Of a DNA stretch of 64,000 nt, positions 34,018 through 42,693 are shown one piece after another. The notes under the pieces are model-generated. The model did not search any database. It had not been told where the DNA came from and saw only the letters and a program-made list of their open reading frames with translations. A program made the position numbers and the translations under genes. This DNA is from Agromyces sp. H17E-10 (GTDB lineage Bacteria > Actinomycetota > Actinomycetes > Actinomycetales > Microbacteriaceae). How positions within the stretch are numbered: position 1 is the first letter of the stretch; each line of letters starts with the position of its first letter. Location of the stretch: contig NZ_CP095042.1 of NCBI RefSeq assembly GCF_022919715.1, positions 3,038,001 to 3,102,000 on the forward strand, written 5' to 3'.

Positions 34018-35292
34018 TTGGCCGAATCCGTCTTCAACGCGCCCCTCTCCGAGGTCGACCCCGAGATCGCCGAAGTTCTCGAGCTCGAACTCGGTCGCCA
34101 GCGCGACTACCTCGAGATGATCGCGAGCGAGAACTTCGTTCCCGTCTCGGTGCTGCAGTCGCAGGGCTCCGTGCTCACCAACAAGTACGCCGAGGGCTAC
34201 CCCGGCCGTCGGTACTACGGCGGCTGCGAGTACGTCGACGTCGCCGAGTCGCTCGCCATCGAGCGCGCGAAGTCGCTCTTCGGCGCCGAGTACGCCAATG
34301 TGCAGCCGCACTCGGGTGCGACCGCGAACGCGGCCGTGCTCTCCGCGATCGCGACCCCGGGCGACACCATCCTCGGCCTCGAGCTCGCCCACGGCGGCCA
34401 CCTCACGCACGGCATGAAGCTCAACTTCTCGGGCAAGCTCTACAACGCCGTCGCCTACGGCGTCGACCCCGAGACCTTCCTCGTCGACATGAACGTCGTG
34501 CGCGAGAAGGCCCTCGAGCACCGCCCGCAGGTCATCATCGCCGGCTGGTCGGCCTACCCCCGCCAGCTCGACTTCGCCGCCTTCCGCGAGATCGCCGACG
34601 AGGTCGGCGCGAAGCTCTGGGTCGACATGGCGCACTTCGCGGGCCTCGTGGCCGCGGGCCTCCACCCGAACCCGGTGCCCCACGCCGACGTCGTCTCGTC
34701 GACCGTGCACAAGACGATCGGCGGCCCGCGTTCGGGCTTCATCCTCTCGCGCGACATGGAGCTCGCGAAGAAGCTGAACTCGAACGTGTTCCCCGGCCAG
34801 CAGGGCGGGCCCCTCATGCACGTGATCGCCGCGAAGGCCACCGCGTTCAAGATCGCCGCCTCGGCGGAGTTCAAGGACCGCCAGGAGCGCACGCTCCGCG
34901 GTGCCGCGATCCTCGCCGACCGCCTCACGGCCGACGACTCGCGCGCTGCCGGCATCGACGTGCTCACGGGCGGCACCGACGTGCACCTCGTGCTCGCCGA
35001 CCTCCGCAACTCGAAGATCGACGGCCAGCAGGCCGAAGACCTGCTGCACGAGGCGCTCATCACGGTCAACCGCAACGCGGTGCCGTTCGACCCGCGTCCG
35101 CCGATGGTCACCTCGGGCCTGCGCATCGGCACGCCCGCGCTCGCGACCCGCGGCTTCGGCGACGTCGAGTTCACCGAGGTCGCCGACATCATCGCGCTCG
35201 CGCTCCAGGGCGAGGCCGACGTCGCCGCGCTCCGCGCCCGCGTCGAGGCGCTCACGGCGGCGTTCCCGCTGTACCCGGGGCTCGCGCAGTAG
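34018..35292 (+). CDS. glyA: Serine hydroxymethyltransferase
   Basis: PLP enzyme interconverting serine and glycine while charging THF with a C1 unit. 424 aa. Motifs: [31 protein letters not shown], and the PLP lysine K232 in [16 protein letters not shown] at 34018 was chosen because AAGGAG lies 6 bases upstream; the ATG at 34003 would place that site inside the coding region. Controlled by the upstream ZTP riboswitch and followed by folD. Confidence 0.97.
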   Translation: MAESVFNAPLSEVDPEIAEVLELELGRQRDYLEMIASENFVPVSVLQSQGSVLTNKYAEGYPGRRYYGGCEYVDVAESLAIERAKSLFGAEYANVQPHSGATANAAVLSAIATPGDTILGLELAHGGHLTHGMKLNFSGKLYNAVAYGVDPETFLVDMNVVREKALEHRPQVIIAGWSAYPRQLDFAAFREIADEVGAKLWVDMAHFAGLVAAGLHPNPVPHADVVSSTVHKTIGGPRSGFILSRDMELAKKLNSNVFPGQQGGPLMHVIAAKATAFKIAASAEFKDRQERTLRGAAILADRLTADDSRAAGIDVLTGGTDVHLVLADLRNSKIDGQQAEDLLHEALITVNRNAVPFDPRPPMVTSGLRIGTPALATRGFGDVEFTEVADIIALALQGEADVAALRARVEALTAAFPLYPGLAQ

Positions 35293-35298
35293 GCCCGT

Positions 35299-35330
35299 CG
35301 CGCCGGGGCGGCGATCGTCGCCCCGGCGCG
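35299..35330 (+). terminator. Strong hairpin between glyA and folD
   Basis: CGCGCCGGGGCG pairs perfectly over 12 bp with its complement around an 8-base loop, 6 bases after the glyA stop, no T run. It may trim expression of folD relative to glyA. Confidence 0.65.
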
Positions 35331-35398
35331 AGGTCCGCCCCGCGGCATCCGTTCGCCGACCCGCCCGCCCGCTCGCCGCACCACCACCGAGGAGCACC

Positions 35399-36280
35399 AT
35401 GACCGCCATCACCCTGGACGGGGTCGCCACCGCGTCCGCCGTGAAGTCCGAGCTGGCCGCGCGCATCGCCGCACTGAAGGCGCAGGGCGTGACGCCGGGC
35501 CTCGGCACGCTGCTCGTCGGTGACGACCCGGCGTCGCGCTCGTACGTCGCCGGCAAGCACCGCGACTGCGCCGAGGTGGGCATCGAGTCGATCCGCGTCG
35601 ACCTGCCGGTGACGGCGACCGAGGCCGATGTGCGAGCGGCGATCCGCGACCTCAACGCCGCCCCCGAGGTGACGGGCTACATCGTGCAGCTGCCGCTGCC
35701 CGCCGGGCACGACGAGAACGCGATGCTCGAGCTCATCGACCCCGACAAGGACGCCGACGGGCTGCACCCCACGAACCTCGGCCGCCTCGTGCTCGGCATC
35801 GAGGGCGAGCTGCACTCGCCGCTGCCGTGCACGCCCGCGGGCATCGTCGAGATGCTGCAGCGCTACGAGGTGCCGATCCGCGGACGCCACGTCACCGTGA
35901 TCGGTCGCGGTCTCACGGTCGGCCGCCCGCTCGGGCTGCTCTTCACGCGCAAGGGCCTCGACGCCACGGTCACCCTCACGCACTCCCGCACGCAGGACCT
36001 GGCGGCCGAGGTGCGCCGGGCCGACATCGTCGTGGCCGCCGTCGGCGTGCCGCACCTCGTCAAGCCCGAGTGGGTGAAGCCGGGCGCGGCCGTGCTCGAT
36101 GTCGGCATCACGCGCGTGCAAGACGAGGAGACGGGCAAGGGCCGGCTCACGGGTGACGTCGACCCGGGCGTCGCGGCGGTCGCCGGCCACCTGTCGCCGA
36201 ACCCCGGCGGTGTGGGCCCCATGACCCGCGCGATGCTGCTCGCGAACGTCGTGAAGGCGGCCGAGCTGCGCGTCGGCTGA
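35399..36280 (+). CDS. folD: Bifunctional methylene-THF dehydrogenase/cyclohydrolase
   Basis: Interconverts 5,10-methylene-THF and 10-formyl-THF. 293 aa. Motifs: [20 protein letters not shown] with the catalytic lysine region, [39 protein letters not shown], the NADP loop [11 protein letters not shown], and [15 protein letters not shown] at the end. ATG follows GAGGAGC. Same direction as glyA, so part of the riboswitch-controlled one-carbon unit. Confidence 0.97.
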   Translation: MTAITLDGVATASAVKSELAARIAALKAQGVTPGLGTLLVGDDPASRSYVAGKHRDCAEVGIESIRVDLPVTATEADVRAAIRDLNAAPEVTGYIVQLPLPAGHDENAMLELIDPDKDADGLHPTNLGRLVLGIEGELHSPLPCTPAGIVEMLQRYEVPIRGRHVTVIGRGLTVGRPLGLLFTRKGLDATVTLTHSRTQDLAAEVRRADIVVAAVGVPHLVKPEWVKPGAAVLDVGITRVQDEETGKGRLTGDVDPGVAAVAGHLSPNPGGVGPMTRAMLLANVVKAAELRVG

Positions 36281-36295
36281 TCCGACCGGCGTCGC

Positions 36296-36862
36296 CTAGC
36301 GGGTCGCGACGCCCCACCGGCGCTCGATCGTGTCGAGCACCGTCGCGTACACCGCGTCCCAGTCGGCGTCGGGCGGCGCGACGCCCGCGAACTCGAGGCT
36401 CACTGCGCCGTGCACCTGCGCCCACACCGCCACCGCGTCGCGTGCGACGTCGGGTGAACCGGTGGCGGCGATCGCGGCCTGCAGGGGCACGAGCGAGTCG
36501 GATGCCGCGGCCGGATCGGGCTCGCAGTCGGCGAAGTCGTCGAGCGAGCCGTCGAACATGAGCCGGTAGAGCGCCGGATGGGCGATGGCCCACTCGCGGT
36601 AGGCGACGCCGAGCGCGCGGAGACCGCCGGGTGCTGCGTCGTGCTGCGCGGCCGCGAACGACTCGAAACCGTGCTCGATCACGGCCGCGAGCAGTTCGCC
36701 CTTGCCGCCGAAGAGCGTGTAGATCGCCGAGGTCGACGTGCCGGCCGAGCGAGCGATGTCGCGCAGTGCCGCCTTCGCGGCGCCGTCGCGCGCCACCACC
36801 TCGGCGGTCACGTCGAGCAGTCGACCGCGGAGCGCCTCATCGTGGACAGGGGGTCTTGCCAT
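36296..36862 (-). CDS. TetR-family repressor
   Basis: Repressor of 188 aa. Helix-turn-helix VVARDGAAKAALRDIARSAGTSTSAIYTLFGGKGELLAAV (read in parts) at residues ~20-60, then a WHG-like C-terminal domain (REWAIAHPALYRLMFDGSL). It is divergent from a DUF4188-like gene with a 28-bp palindrome in the 51-base gap, so both are likely its targets. Confidence 0.92.
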   Translation of the reverse strand: MARPPVHDEALRGRLLDVTAEVVARDGAAKAALRDIARSAGTSTSAIYTLFGGKGELLAAVIEHGFESFAAAQHDAAPGGLRALGVAYREWAIAHPALYRLMFDGSLDDFADCEPDPAAASDSLVPLQAAIAATGSPDVARDAVAVWAQVHGAVSLEFAGVAPPDADWDAVYATVLDTIERRWGVATR

Positions 36863-36876
36863 GCCTGCAGTCTAGT

Positions 36877-36904
36877 CGTAACATCGTTCTATAACGACGT
36901 TACG
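36877..36904. promoter_or_regulatory. TetR operator palindrome
   Basis: CGTAACATCGTT and AACGACGTTACG (12-bp arms, one mismatch) around CTAT. It fills the gap between the divergent TetR and DUF4188-like genes and overlaps where both promoters must lie. Confidence 0.8.
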
Positions 36905-36913
36905 GAGAGAGCG

Positions 36914-37411
36914 ATGACTCGAGAAGTGTTCCCAGGGCGCTATACGGCGAAGCCCGAGCAGGAGACGGTCACGGTGTTCCTCATCGGCATGCGGGCCAAC
37001 CGCTGGTGGAAGTTCGCACGCGTGCAGCGCGTCGCCAAGCAGATGCCGAAGATGCTGCGCCACCTCGCGACCCACCCCGAGTCGGGCATGCTCGGCTTCG
37101 AGAGCTGGGTGGGGCGAACGACGATCCTGCTGTCGTACTGGGAGAGCCCCGAGCACCTGCAGCGCTTCGCCGCCGACCGCGACGCGCCGCACCTCGAGCC
37201 GTGGCGCGAGTTCATGCGCACGGCACTCGGCACGGGGCACGTCGGCGTCTGGCACGAGACCTACGAGGTGCGGGTCGCCGACGCCGAGTCGGTGTACGCC
37301 GACATGCCGGCGTTCGGGCTCGCGAAGGCCACGGCCCACGTCCCCGTCGGTCCGGGCATGAACACGGCGCGGCAGCGGCTCGGCCGCGAGCGTCGGCCCG
37401 CAGCCGCGTAG
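36914..37411 (+). CDS. DUF4188-like protein (monooxygenase fold)
   Basis: Cytoplasmic protein of 165 aa. It starts EVFPGRYTAKPEQETVTVFLIGMRANRWWKF and contains GMLGFESWVGRTTILLSYWESPEHLQRFAADRDAPHLEPW (read in parts). These match DUF4188/antibiotic-biosynthesis-monooxygenase-like proteins. The reaction is unknown. ATG at 36914 has GGAGAG upstream. Probably repressed by the divergent TetR. Confidence 0.78.
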   Translation: MTREVFPGRYTAKPEQETVTVFLIGMRANRWWKFARVQRVAKQMPKMLRHLATHPESGMLGFESWVGRTTILLSYWESPEHLQRFAADRDAPHLEPWREFMRTALGTGHVGVWHETYEVRVADAESVYADMPAFGLAKATAHVPVGPGMNTARQRLGRERRPAAA

Positions 37412-37426
37412 CCGCCCGGCCCCGGC

Positions 37427-38524
37427 CTACGGGGCGAGCTGCGCGACGACCGCCTCAGCGAGTGCGATCGCCGTGGCCTGGTCAGCGCCCGACACGTTGA
37501 TCCAGTCGGGGCCGAAGGCGAGATCGACGGCACAGGTCGTGCCGTACGCGGCGTCGCACCGGACCCTCGCCTCGTCGCCGGCCGGGAGCCCGGCCACCGT
37601 CGCCGGGGCGAACGTGCCGGCGGCCTGCGCCCGGTCGAAGGCCCAGCGTCCGTCGCGGATCCAGTTCACGGTGGCGACGTTCTCCTCATCCACCGCCCAT
37701 CGGCAGCCCTCATTGCCCGCCGCGAGTCGGGCCTCGGCCCAGTCGCTCCAGCCGCCGCCTCCGTGCGAGAGGACGGCCGCCGCCTCGCCGGTGATCGATT
37801 GCACGCTCGCCGTCGGCAGGACGGAATCGCAGTCCGACGGCAGGGGCGGTGCGGTCCGCGCCGGCGTGGGAAGCGGGGTCGGAACCCCAGCCGCGGTGAC
37901 CGCGGCGACCGCGGCCGACATGAGCGCCTCGGCAGCAGCCGGATCGATCGTCGCGACGGTGCCGCCTGCCGCCTCGAGGGTCAGCCACGCATCGCCCGCC
38001 GCCCGGCTCAGCGTGCAGAGGGCGGGGTCGCATGCGGTGGCATCGGCAGGCATCCCGTACTGTGCGGCCTTCGACGACCAGCCGGCAGCCGGCTGGGGCA
38101 GCACCGAGACCGTCACGCCCGCGTAGGCGGGATTACCACCGTACTGCGAGTTGTACGGGGCGCCGTTGGACCACTCGCACACGGTGCCGCCCTCGGCGAT
38201 GACCGACGTGGAGCGCGGGATCGCGATGCCCACGGCCGACGCGGTGACGAGCGGATCGACCGGATCCACGGGCACCGTGAGCACGGCGGGTGCGAGCGCC
38301 TCGTCGGCGAGCGATGCGCAATCGAGTCCGTACCGCGACGCGGGCTCGAGCGAGCCCGCGGGCTGTGTCGGCGGAGCCGGGTCGGTCGGCGGGGCCGGGT
38401 CGGTCGGCGATGCGGCGCTCGGCTGGGACCCGCCGCCCGAGCAGGCGGTCAGGGCGATCGCGGATGCGACGGCGAGGGCGATGGTCGCCGGCAGGAGCCG
38501 GCGCTGCCGGATGTTCGGAATCAT
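37427..38524 (-). CDS. Secreted lipoprotein of unknown function
   Basis: Predicted lipoprotein of 365 aa. The signal peptide ends LTAC with a lipidated Cys near residue 28. A Pro-rich spacer (TDPAPP repeats) leads to two similar halves, each with paired cysteines (VCEWSNG; GCRWAVDEE). The halves resemble DUF3558-like surface proteins, but the match is weak. Read on the minus strand, convergent with the DUF4188-like gene and divergent from the nonulosonic-acid operon. Confidence 0.75.
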   Translation of the reverse strand: MIPNIRQRRLLPATIALAVASAIALTACSGGGSQPSAASPTDPAPPTDPAPPTQPAGSLEPASRYGLDCASLADEALAPAVLTVPVDPVDPLVTASAVGIAIPRSTSVIAEGGTVCEWSNGAPYNSQYGGNPAYAGVTVSVLPQPAAGWSSKAAQYGMPADATACDPALCTLSRAAGDAWLTLEAAGGTVATIDPAAAEALMSAAVAAVTAAGVPTPLPTPARTAPPLPSDCDSVLPTASVQSITGEAAAVLSHGGGGWSDWAEARLAAGNEGCRWAVDEENVATVNWIRDGRWAFDRAQAAGTFAPATVAGLPAGDEARVRCDAAYGTTCAVDLAFGPDWINVSGADQATAIALAEAVVAQLAP

Positions 38525-38647
38525 GGCTGCACCGTAGCGAGTGGACGCGTTTCGCACATCAGGGAGAGCCCGGATCCGCGAGCGGTCGTGGCGAACCGTT
38601 CACCCTCGCGCCATCCCGTCGCCACCTCCGCTCCGTAGCCTGCCCGC

Positions 38648-39907
38648 ATGGCCGAGTCGAAGACCGATCAGCGCGGCGCAGCCGTCGCGATCATTCCGGC
38701 GCGCGGCGGGTCGAAGGGCCTCCCGGGCAAGAACCTCATGCGGCTCGGCGGGGTGTCGCTCGTCGGCCGTGCCGTCGCCGCGGCGCGTGCCGCCCGCAGC
38801 ATCGGTGCCGTCGTCGTCACGACCGACGACGAGGAGATCGCACGCGTGGCCCGCGCGGCCGGCGCGGCCGTCGTCGACCGCCCCGCCGAGTTCGCGGGCG
38901 ACACGGCCTCGAGCGAGTCGGCGCTGCTGCACGCGCTCGACGAACTCGAGATCGACGGGCCGCTGCCCGCCGTCACGCTCTTCGTGCAGGCGACGTCGCC
39001 GTTCATCGACCCCGCCGACCTCGACGCGGCCGTCGCCCGGGTCGTGAGTCACGAGGCCGACAGCGTCTTCGCCGCGGTCGAGAGCCACGCCTTCGTCTGG
39101 CGTGCCGCGGGCGACGGATCGGTGTTCGGCGCGAACCACGACGCGGCCGTGCGACACCGTCGCCAGGAGCGCGAACCCGAGTACCGCGAGACGGGGGCGT
39201 TCACCGCGATGCGCACCGCCGGCTTCCGGGCGGCGCGGCACCGCTTCTTCGGCCGGATCGCGCCGCAGGTCGTGCCGCAGCTGCACGGGGTCGACATCGA
39301 CACCGCCGCCGACCTCGTCGTCGCCCGAGCGCTCGTCGACCTCATCGACCGGCCGGTGCGCACCGTCGACGTCGACGCAGTCGTCACCGACTTCGACGGG
39401 GTGCACACCGACGACACCGCCTGGATCGACACCGACGGTCGCGAGCTCGTGCGGGTCAGCCGCAGCGACGGGCAGGGCGTCGCACGCCTCCGCGCGGCCG
39501 GGATCCCCGTGCTCGTGCTCTCCGCCGAGACGAACCGGGTCGTCGCAGCCCGTGCGGCGAAGCTCGGCGTCGACGTGCTCCAGGGCATGCACGACAAGGC
39601 GCCCGCGCTCGCCGAATGGGCCGATGCCCGCGGCATCCCGCTCGAACGCATCGCCTACCTCGGCAACGACCTCGGCGACCTGCCCGCGATGGCACTCGTC
39701 GGCTGGCCGGCCGCCGTCGCCGACGCCGCACCCGTCGTTCGCGACGCGGCCCGCGTCGTGCTCGAGTCGCGCGGCGGCGACGGCGCCGTGCGCGAGCTCG
39801 CCGACCTCGTGCTCGCGGCCCGCGAGCGCGACGCCGAGGGGCCGCACGCCTCCGCACCGACCGAACGCCCGGCCGCCCGGCCCGCACCCCAGGGAGCCCT
39901 CGCATGA
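38648..39907 (+). CDS. neuA: Acylneuraminate cytidylyltransferase fused to HAD phosphatase
   Basis: Bifunctional protein of 419 aa. The N-terminal half (about 1-230) is a CMP-nonulosonate synthetase: IIPARGGSKGLPGKNL nucleotide loop, TTDDEEIARVA, FVQATSPF and ETGAFTAMR. The C-terminal half (about 240-395) is a KdsC-like HAD phosphatase: VVTDFDGVHTD with the nucleophile Asp, LSAETNRVVAARAAKLG, and YLGNDLGDLPAM. The HAD half suggests a 9-phosphate intermediate. ATG at 38648; coupled to neuB by ATGA. Confidence 0.9.
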   Translation: MAESKTDQRGAAVAIIPARGGSKGLPGKNLMRLGGVSLVGRAVAAARAARSIGAVVVTTDDEEIARVARAAGAAVVDRPAEFAGDTASSESALLHALDELEIDGPLPAVTLFVQATSPFIDPADLDAAVARVVSHEADSVFAAVESHAFVWRAAGDGSVFGANHDAAVRHRRQEREPEYRETGAFTAMRTAGFRAARHRFFGRIAPQVVPQLHGVDIDTAADLVVARALVDLIDRPVRTVDVDAVVTDFDGVHTDDTAWIDTDGRELVRVSRSDGQGVARLRAAGIPVLVLSAETNRVVAARAAKLGVDVLQGMHDKAPALAEWADARGIPLERIAYLGNDLGDLPAMALVGWPAAVADAAPVVRDAARVVLESRGGDGAVRELADLVLAARERDAEGPHASAPTERPAARPAPQGALA

Positions 39908-40782
39908 ACACCGTCACGATCGGCCGGACCGCGGTCGGCCCTGGCCTGCCCGTCTACGTCATCGGCGAGATCGGCCTGAACCACAACGGCGACGTCGAGA
40001 TCGCGAAGCGCCTCATCGACGTCGCGGTCGAGGCGGGCGCGCAGGCCGTGAAGTTCCAGAAGCGCACCCCCGAGATCGCGACGCCCGAGCACATGCGCGA
40101 CGTCCCGCGCGAGACGCCGTGGGGCACCATGACCTACCTCGAGTACCGTCACCGGGTCGAGTTCGGCGAGTCGGAGTACCTCGAGATCGCGTCGTACGCG
40201 ATGCGGTCGGGGCTCGACTGGTTCGCCTCGCCGTGGGACGTGCCGTCGGTCGCGTTCCTCGAGCGGCTCGACGTCGTCGCGCACAAGGTCGCGTCGGCCT
40301 CGCTGACCGACCTCGAACTCCTCGCGGCGATCGCGGCGACCGGCAAGCCCGTGATCTGCTCGACCGGCATGTCGACGCTCGACGAGATCGACCGCGCCGT
40401 CGAGGTGCTCGGCACCGAACGCCTCGTGCTCATGCACGCGACGAGCAGTTACCCCATGCCGCCCGAGGAGGCGAACCTGCGCACGATCGAGGAGCTGCGC
40501 CGGCGATACCCGGGCGTTCCCGTCGGCTACTCGGGCCATGAGCGCGGGCTGCAGATCTCGCTCGCCGCGGTCGCGCTCGGTGCCGTCGCGGTGGAGCGGC
40601 ACATCACGCTCGACCGGGCGATGTGGGGCTCCGACCAGGCCGCATCGCTCGAGCCCGCGGGCTTCGAGCACCTCGTGCGCGACATCCGGGTCATCGGGGA
40701 CGCGATGGGCGACGGTGTGAAGCGGGTCTTCCCCGGCGAGGAGGCGCCGCGCGCGAAGCTCCGCCGGGTGCCTGCACTGTGA
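39904..40782 (+). CDS. neuB: N-acetylneuraminate (nonulosonate) synthase
   Basis: Condenses PEP with a mannose-type sugar to a nine-carbon acid. 292 aa: NeuB TIM barrel starting VYVIGEIGLNHNGDVEIAKRLID, then VKFQKRTP, FASPWDV, KVASASLTDLELL, STGMSTLDEI, HATSSYPM, and VGYSGHERG with metal and PEP residues. The C-terminal antifreeze-like SAF domain of typical NeuB (~340-350 aa) is missing, so it is a shorter form. Overlaps neuA and the glycosyltransferase gene. Confidence 0.92.
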   Translation: MNTVTIGRTAVGPGLPVYVIGEIGLNHNGDVEIAKRLIDVAVEAGAQAVKFQKRTPEIATPEHMRDVPRETPWGTMTYLEYRHRVEFGESEYLEIASYAMRSGLDWFASPWDVPSVAFLERLDVVAHKVASASLTDLELLAAIAATGKPVICSTGMSTLDEIDRAVEVLGTERLVLMHATSSYPMPPEEANLRTIEELRRRYPGVPVGYSGHERGLQISLAAVALGAVAVERHITLDRAMWGSDQAASLEPAGFEHLVRDIRVIGDAMGDGVKRVFPGEEAPRAKLRRVPAL

Positions 40783-42143
40783 GCGGACCCGAGCGCGCCG
40801 AGCCGGCACGGCGCAGCGAGCGCCGCCGACTCGTCGTCGTCGCCGACTCGGACTCGTACGTGAAGTGGGGCGCCGCGTTCGCGTCGCGGTTGCCGGACGG
40901 CTGGGACCCGGAACTCGTGGTCGTCACGAGCCCCGTCATGCCGAGCGACCGTCAGCTCGCCACGGCACTCGCCGGGTCGCTCTTCACGGCGAAGGGCGTG
41001 CGCCGGCTCGACCTGCCGTCGCTCGAACGCCGGCTCGTCGAGCGACGCCCCGACGCGGTGCTGCTCGCCGTGCGCGGGCCCTTCGTGCGGGTGGTCGCCC
41101 CGATCGTGGCGGCACTCCCCGGGCGTCCCATCGTGATGAGCGGGTTCCCGGGCCTCACGATCCCGGCCGTGCCGAAGGCCGTCGTCTACCGCGAGCAGGT
41201 CGACCTCGTCGTGCTGCACAGCCGCCGCGAGGTGCGCGAGTTCGAGGCGATCGGACGCGCGCTCGGCGTGGACACCGGGTTCGGGCTCGCGACGCTTCCG
41301 TTCCTCGGCGGCGGCGGCGGGCGCGCCGAGATCGACGATCGGGATGCCCCGGGCACGACGCCGCACGGCGGCGATCTCGTGTTCGCGGCGCAGGCCAAGG
41401 TGCCGGCCGACCGCGACGAACGCGTACGCATACTCGGCATGCTCGTGGACGCCGCGAACCTGCGGCCCGGCCGACGGGTCGTCGTGAAGGTGCGCGCCCG
41501 GCGGGGCGAGGCGCAGACCCATGCCGAGGTGCACGACTACGCCGACCTCCTCGCCGATCCCGAGGTGCGCGCGCGGCTCGGCGGGCCGGTGCCGCCGAAC
41601 CTCGTCGTCGAGGACGGCCCGATGGCCGCGCAGCTCGCGCGCGCGTCGGTGCTCGTCACGGTGAGCTCGACCGCGGTGCTCGAGGCGGTCGCGACGGGCG
41701 TGCCGGCGATCCTCGTCGACGACTTCGGCGTGGGCCCGAAGCTCATCAACACCGTCTTCGAGGGCAGCGGTCTGTTCGGCGACGGCGACTCGGTCGCGCA
41801 CTGGTCGGGCAACCGGCCCGATGCAGGTTGGCTCGCCGACAACTACTTCCACGGGCCGGAGTCCGACGACTGGGCGGCCAGGCTCGACGAGCTGCTCGAC
41901 CGCAGGGCGGCCGGTGAGCTGCCGGTGCCGGCGAGGCGTCACAACCTCATCGGGGGGCCGGTGCGGCGCGCGTTCGAGCGCAAGCGGATGCTCGGCCGAT
42001 ACGACCGGACCGTCGCCGGCGCACTCTCGCTCGTCGTCGCGATCCCGTCGCGGTGGGCGGTGCGGCGGGTGCGTGCGATGCGGCGCGCCGTCCGGCGACC
42101 CGAGGCGATGCGGACGCCCGTGGAGTTCGCCGAGGCGGCGTAG
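40779..42143 (+). CDS. DUF6716-type putative glycosyltransferase
   Basis: Protein of 454 aa with a GT-B-like outline: VVVADSDSYVKWGAAFASRL at the start, VMSGFPGLTIPAVPKAVVYREQVDLVVLHSRREV in the middle, then VTVSSTAVLEAVATGVPAILVDDFGVG, a donor-sugar pocket like that of polysialyl- or CDP-glycerol-type transferases. No signal peptide. GTG overlaps the neuB stop, so it presumably uses the CMP-nonulosonate made by the two genes before it to decorate a surface polymer. Confidence 0.82.
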   Translation: MSGPERAEPARRSERRRLVVVADSDSYVKWGAAFASRLPDGWDPELVVVTSPVMPSDRQLATALAGSLFTAKGVRRLDLPSLERRLVERRPDAVLLAVRGPFVRVVAPIVAALPGRPIVMSGFPGLTIPAVPKAVVYREQVDLVVLHSRREVREFEAIGRALGVDTGFGLATLPFLGGGGGRAEIDDRDAPGTTPHGGDLVFAAQAKVPADRDERVRILGMLVDAANLRPGRRVVVKVRARRGEAQTHAEVHDYADLLADPEVRARLGGPVPPNLVVEDGPMAAQLARASVLVTVSSTAVLEAVATGVPAILVDDFGVGPKLINTVFEGSGLFGDGDSVAHWSGNRPDAGWLADNYFHGPESDDWAARLDELLDRRAAGELPVPARRHNLIGGPVRRAFERKRMLGRYDRTVAGALSLVVAIPSRWAVRRVRAMRRAVRRPEAMRTPVEFAEAA

Positions 42144-42150
42144 CCGCCGG

Positions 42151-42684
42151 TCAGGCGTCGGCGGTGTGCTCGCCGACGTGCGCCAGGTAGGAGGCCGCGT
42201 TGCGGCGGATGCCGTCGCGCTCGGCCTCGGTGAGCTCGCGGCGCACCTTGCCCGGCACGCCGGCGACGAGCGAGCCGGGCGGCACGATGGTGCCCTCGAG
42301 CACGACCGCACCCGCGGCGACGAGGGAGCCCGCCCCGATGACGGCGCCGTTCAGCACGGTCGCGTTCATGCCGACGAGGCTCTCGTCGTCGACCGTGCAG
42401 CCGTGCAGCACGGCGCCGTGGCCGACCGACACGTTGCGGCCGACCGTGAGCGGGTAGCCGGCGTCGACGTGGCAGACCACCGTGTCCTGCAGGTTCGAGC
42501 CCTCGCCGAGCACGATCGGCTCCGCCTCGGCGCGCAGCACCGCGTTGTACCAGACGCTCGAGCCCGCCTCGAGGCGGACGTCGCCGACGATGACGGCGCC
42601 GGCGGCCACGAACGCGTCGTCGGCGACGACGGGGGCGGCGATGCCGGCGAGCGGGATGATGCGTGCGGTGGAGTCGACGGACAT
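42151..42684 (-). CDS. Gamma-carbonic anhydrase-like hexapeptide-repeat protein
   Basis: Left-handed beta-helix protein of 177 aa. Repeated hexapeptides (VVADDAFVAAGAVIVGDVRLEAGSSVWYNAVLRAE, read in parts) carry DTVVCHVD and VGHGAVLHGC, the places of zinc-binding histidines in gamma-carbonic anhydrases and YrdA/PaaY proteins. The C-terminal helix reads VPGKVRRELTEAERDGIRRNAASYL. Catalysis is uncertain. 7 bases after the convergent glycosyltransferase. Confidence 0.9.
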   Translation of the reverse strand: MSVDSTARIIPLAGIAAPVVADDAFVAAGAVIVGDVRLEAGSSVWYNAVLRAEAEPIVLGEGSNLQDTVVCHVDAGYPLTVGRNVSVGHGAVLHGCTVDDESLVGMNATVLNGAVIGAGSLVAAGAVVLEGTIVPPGSLVAGVPGKVRRELTEAERDGIRRNAASYLAHVGEHTADA

Positions 42685-42693
42685 GGCGACAGC

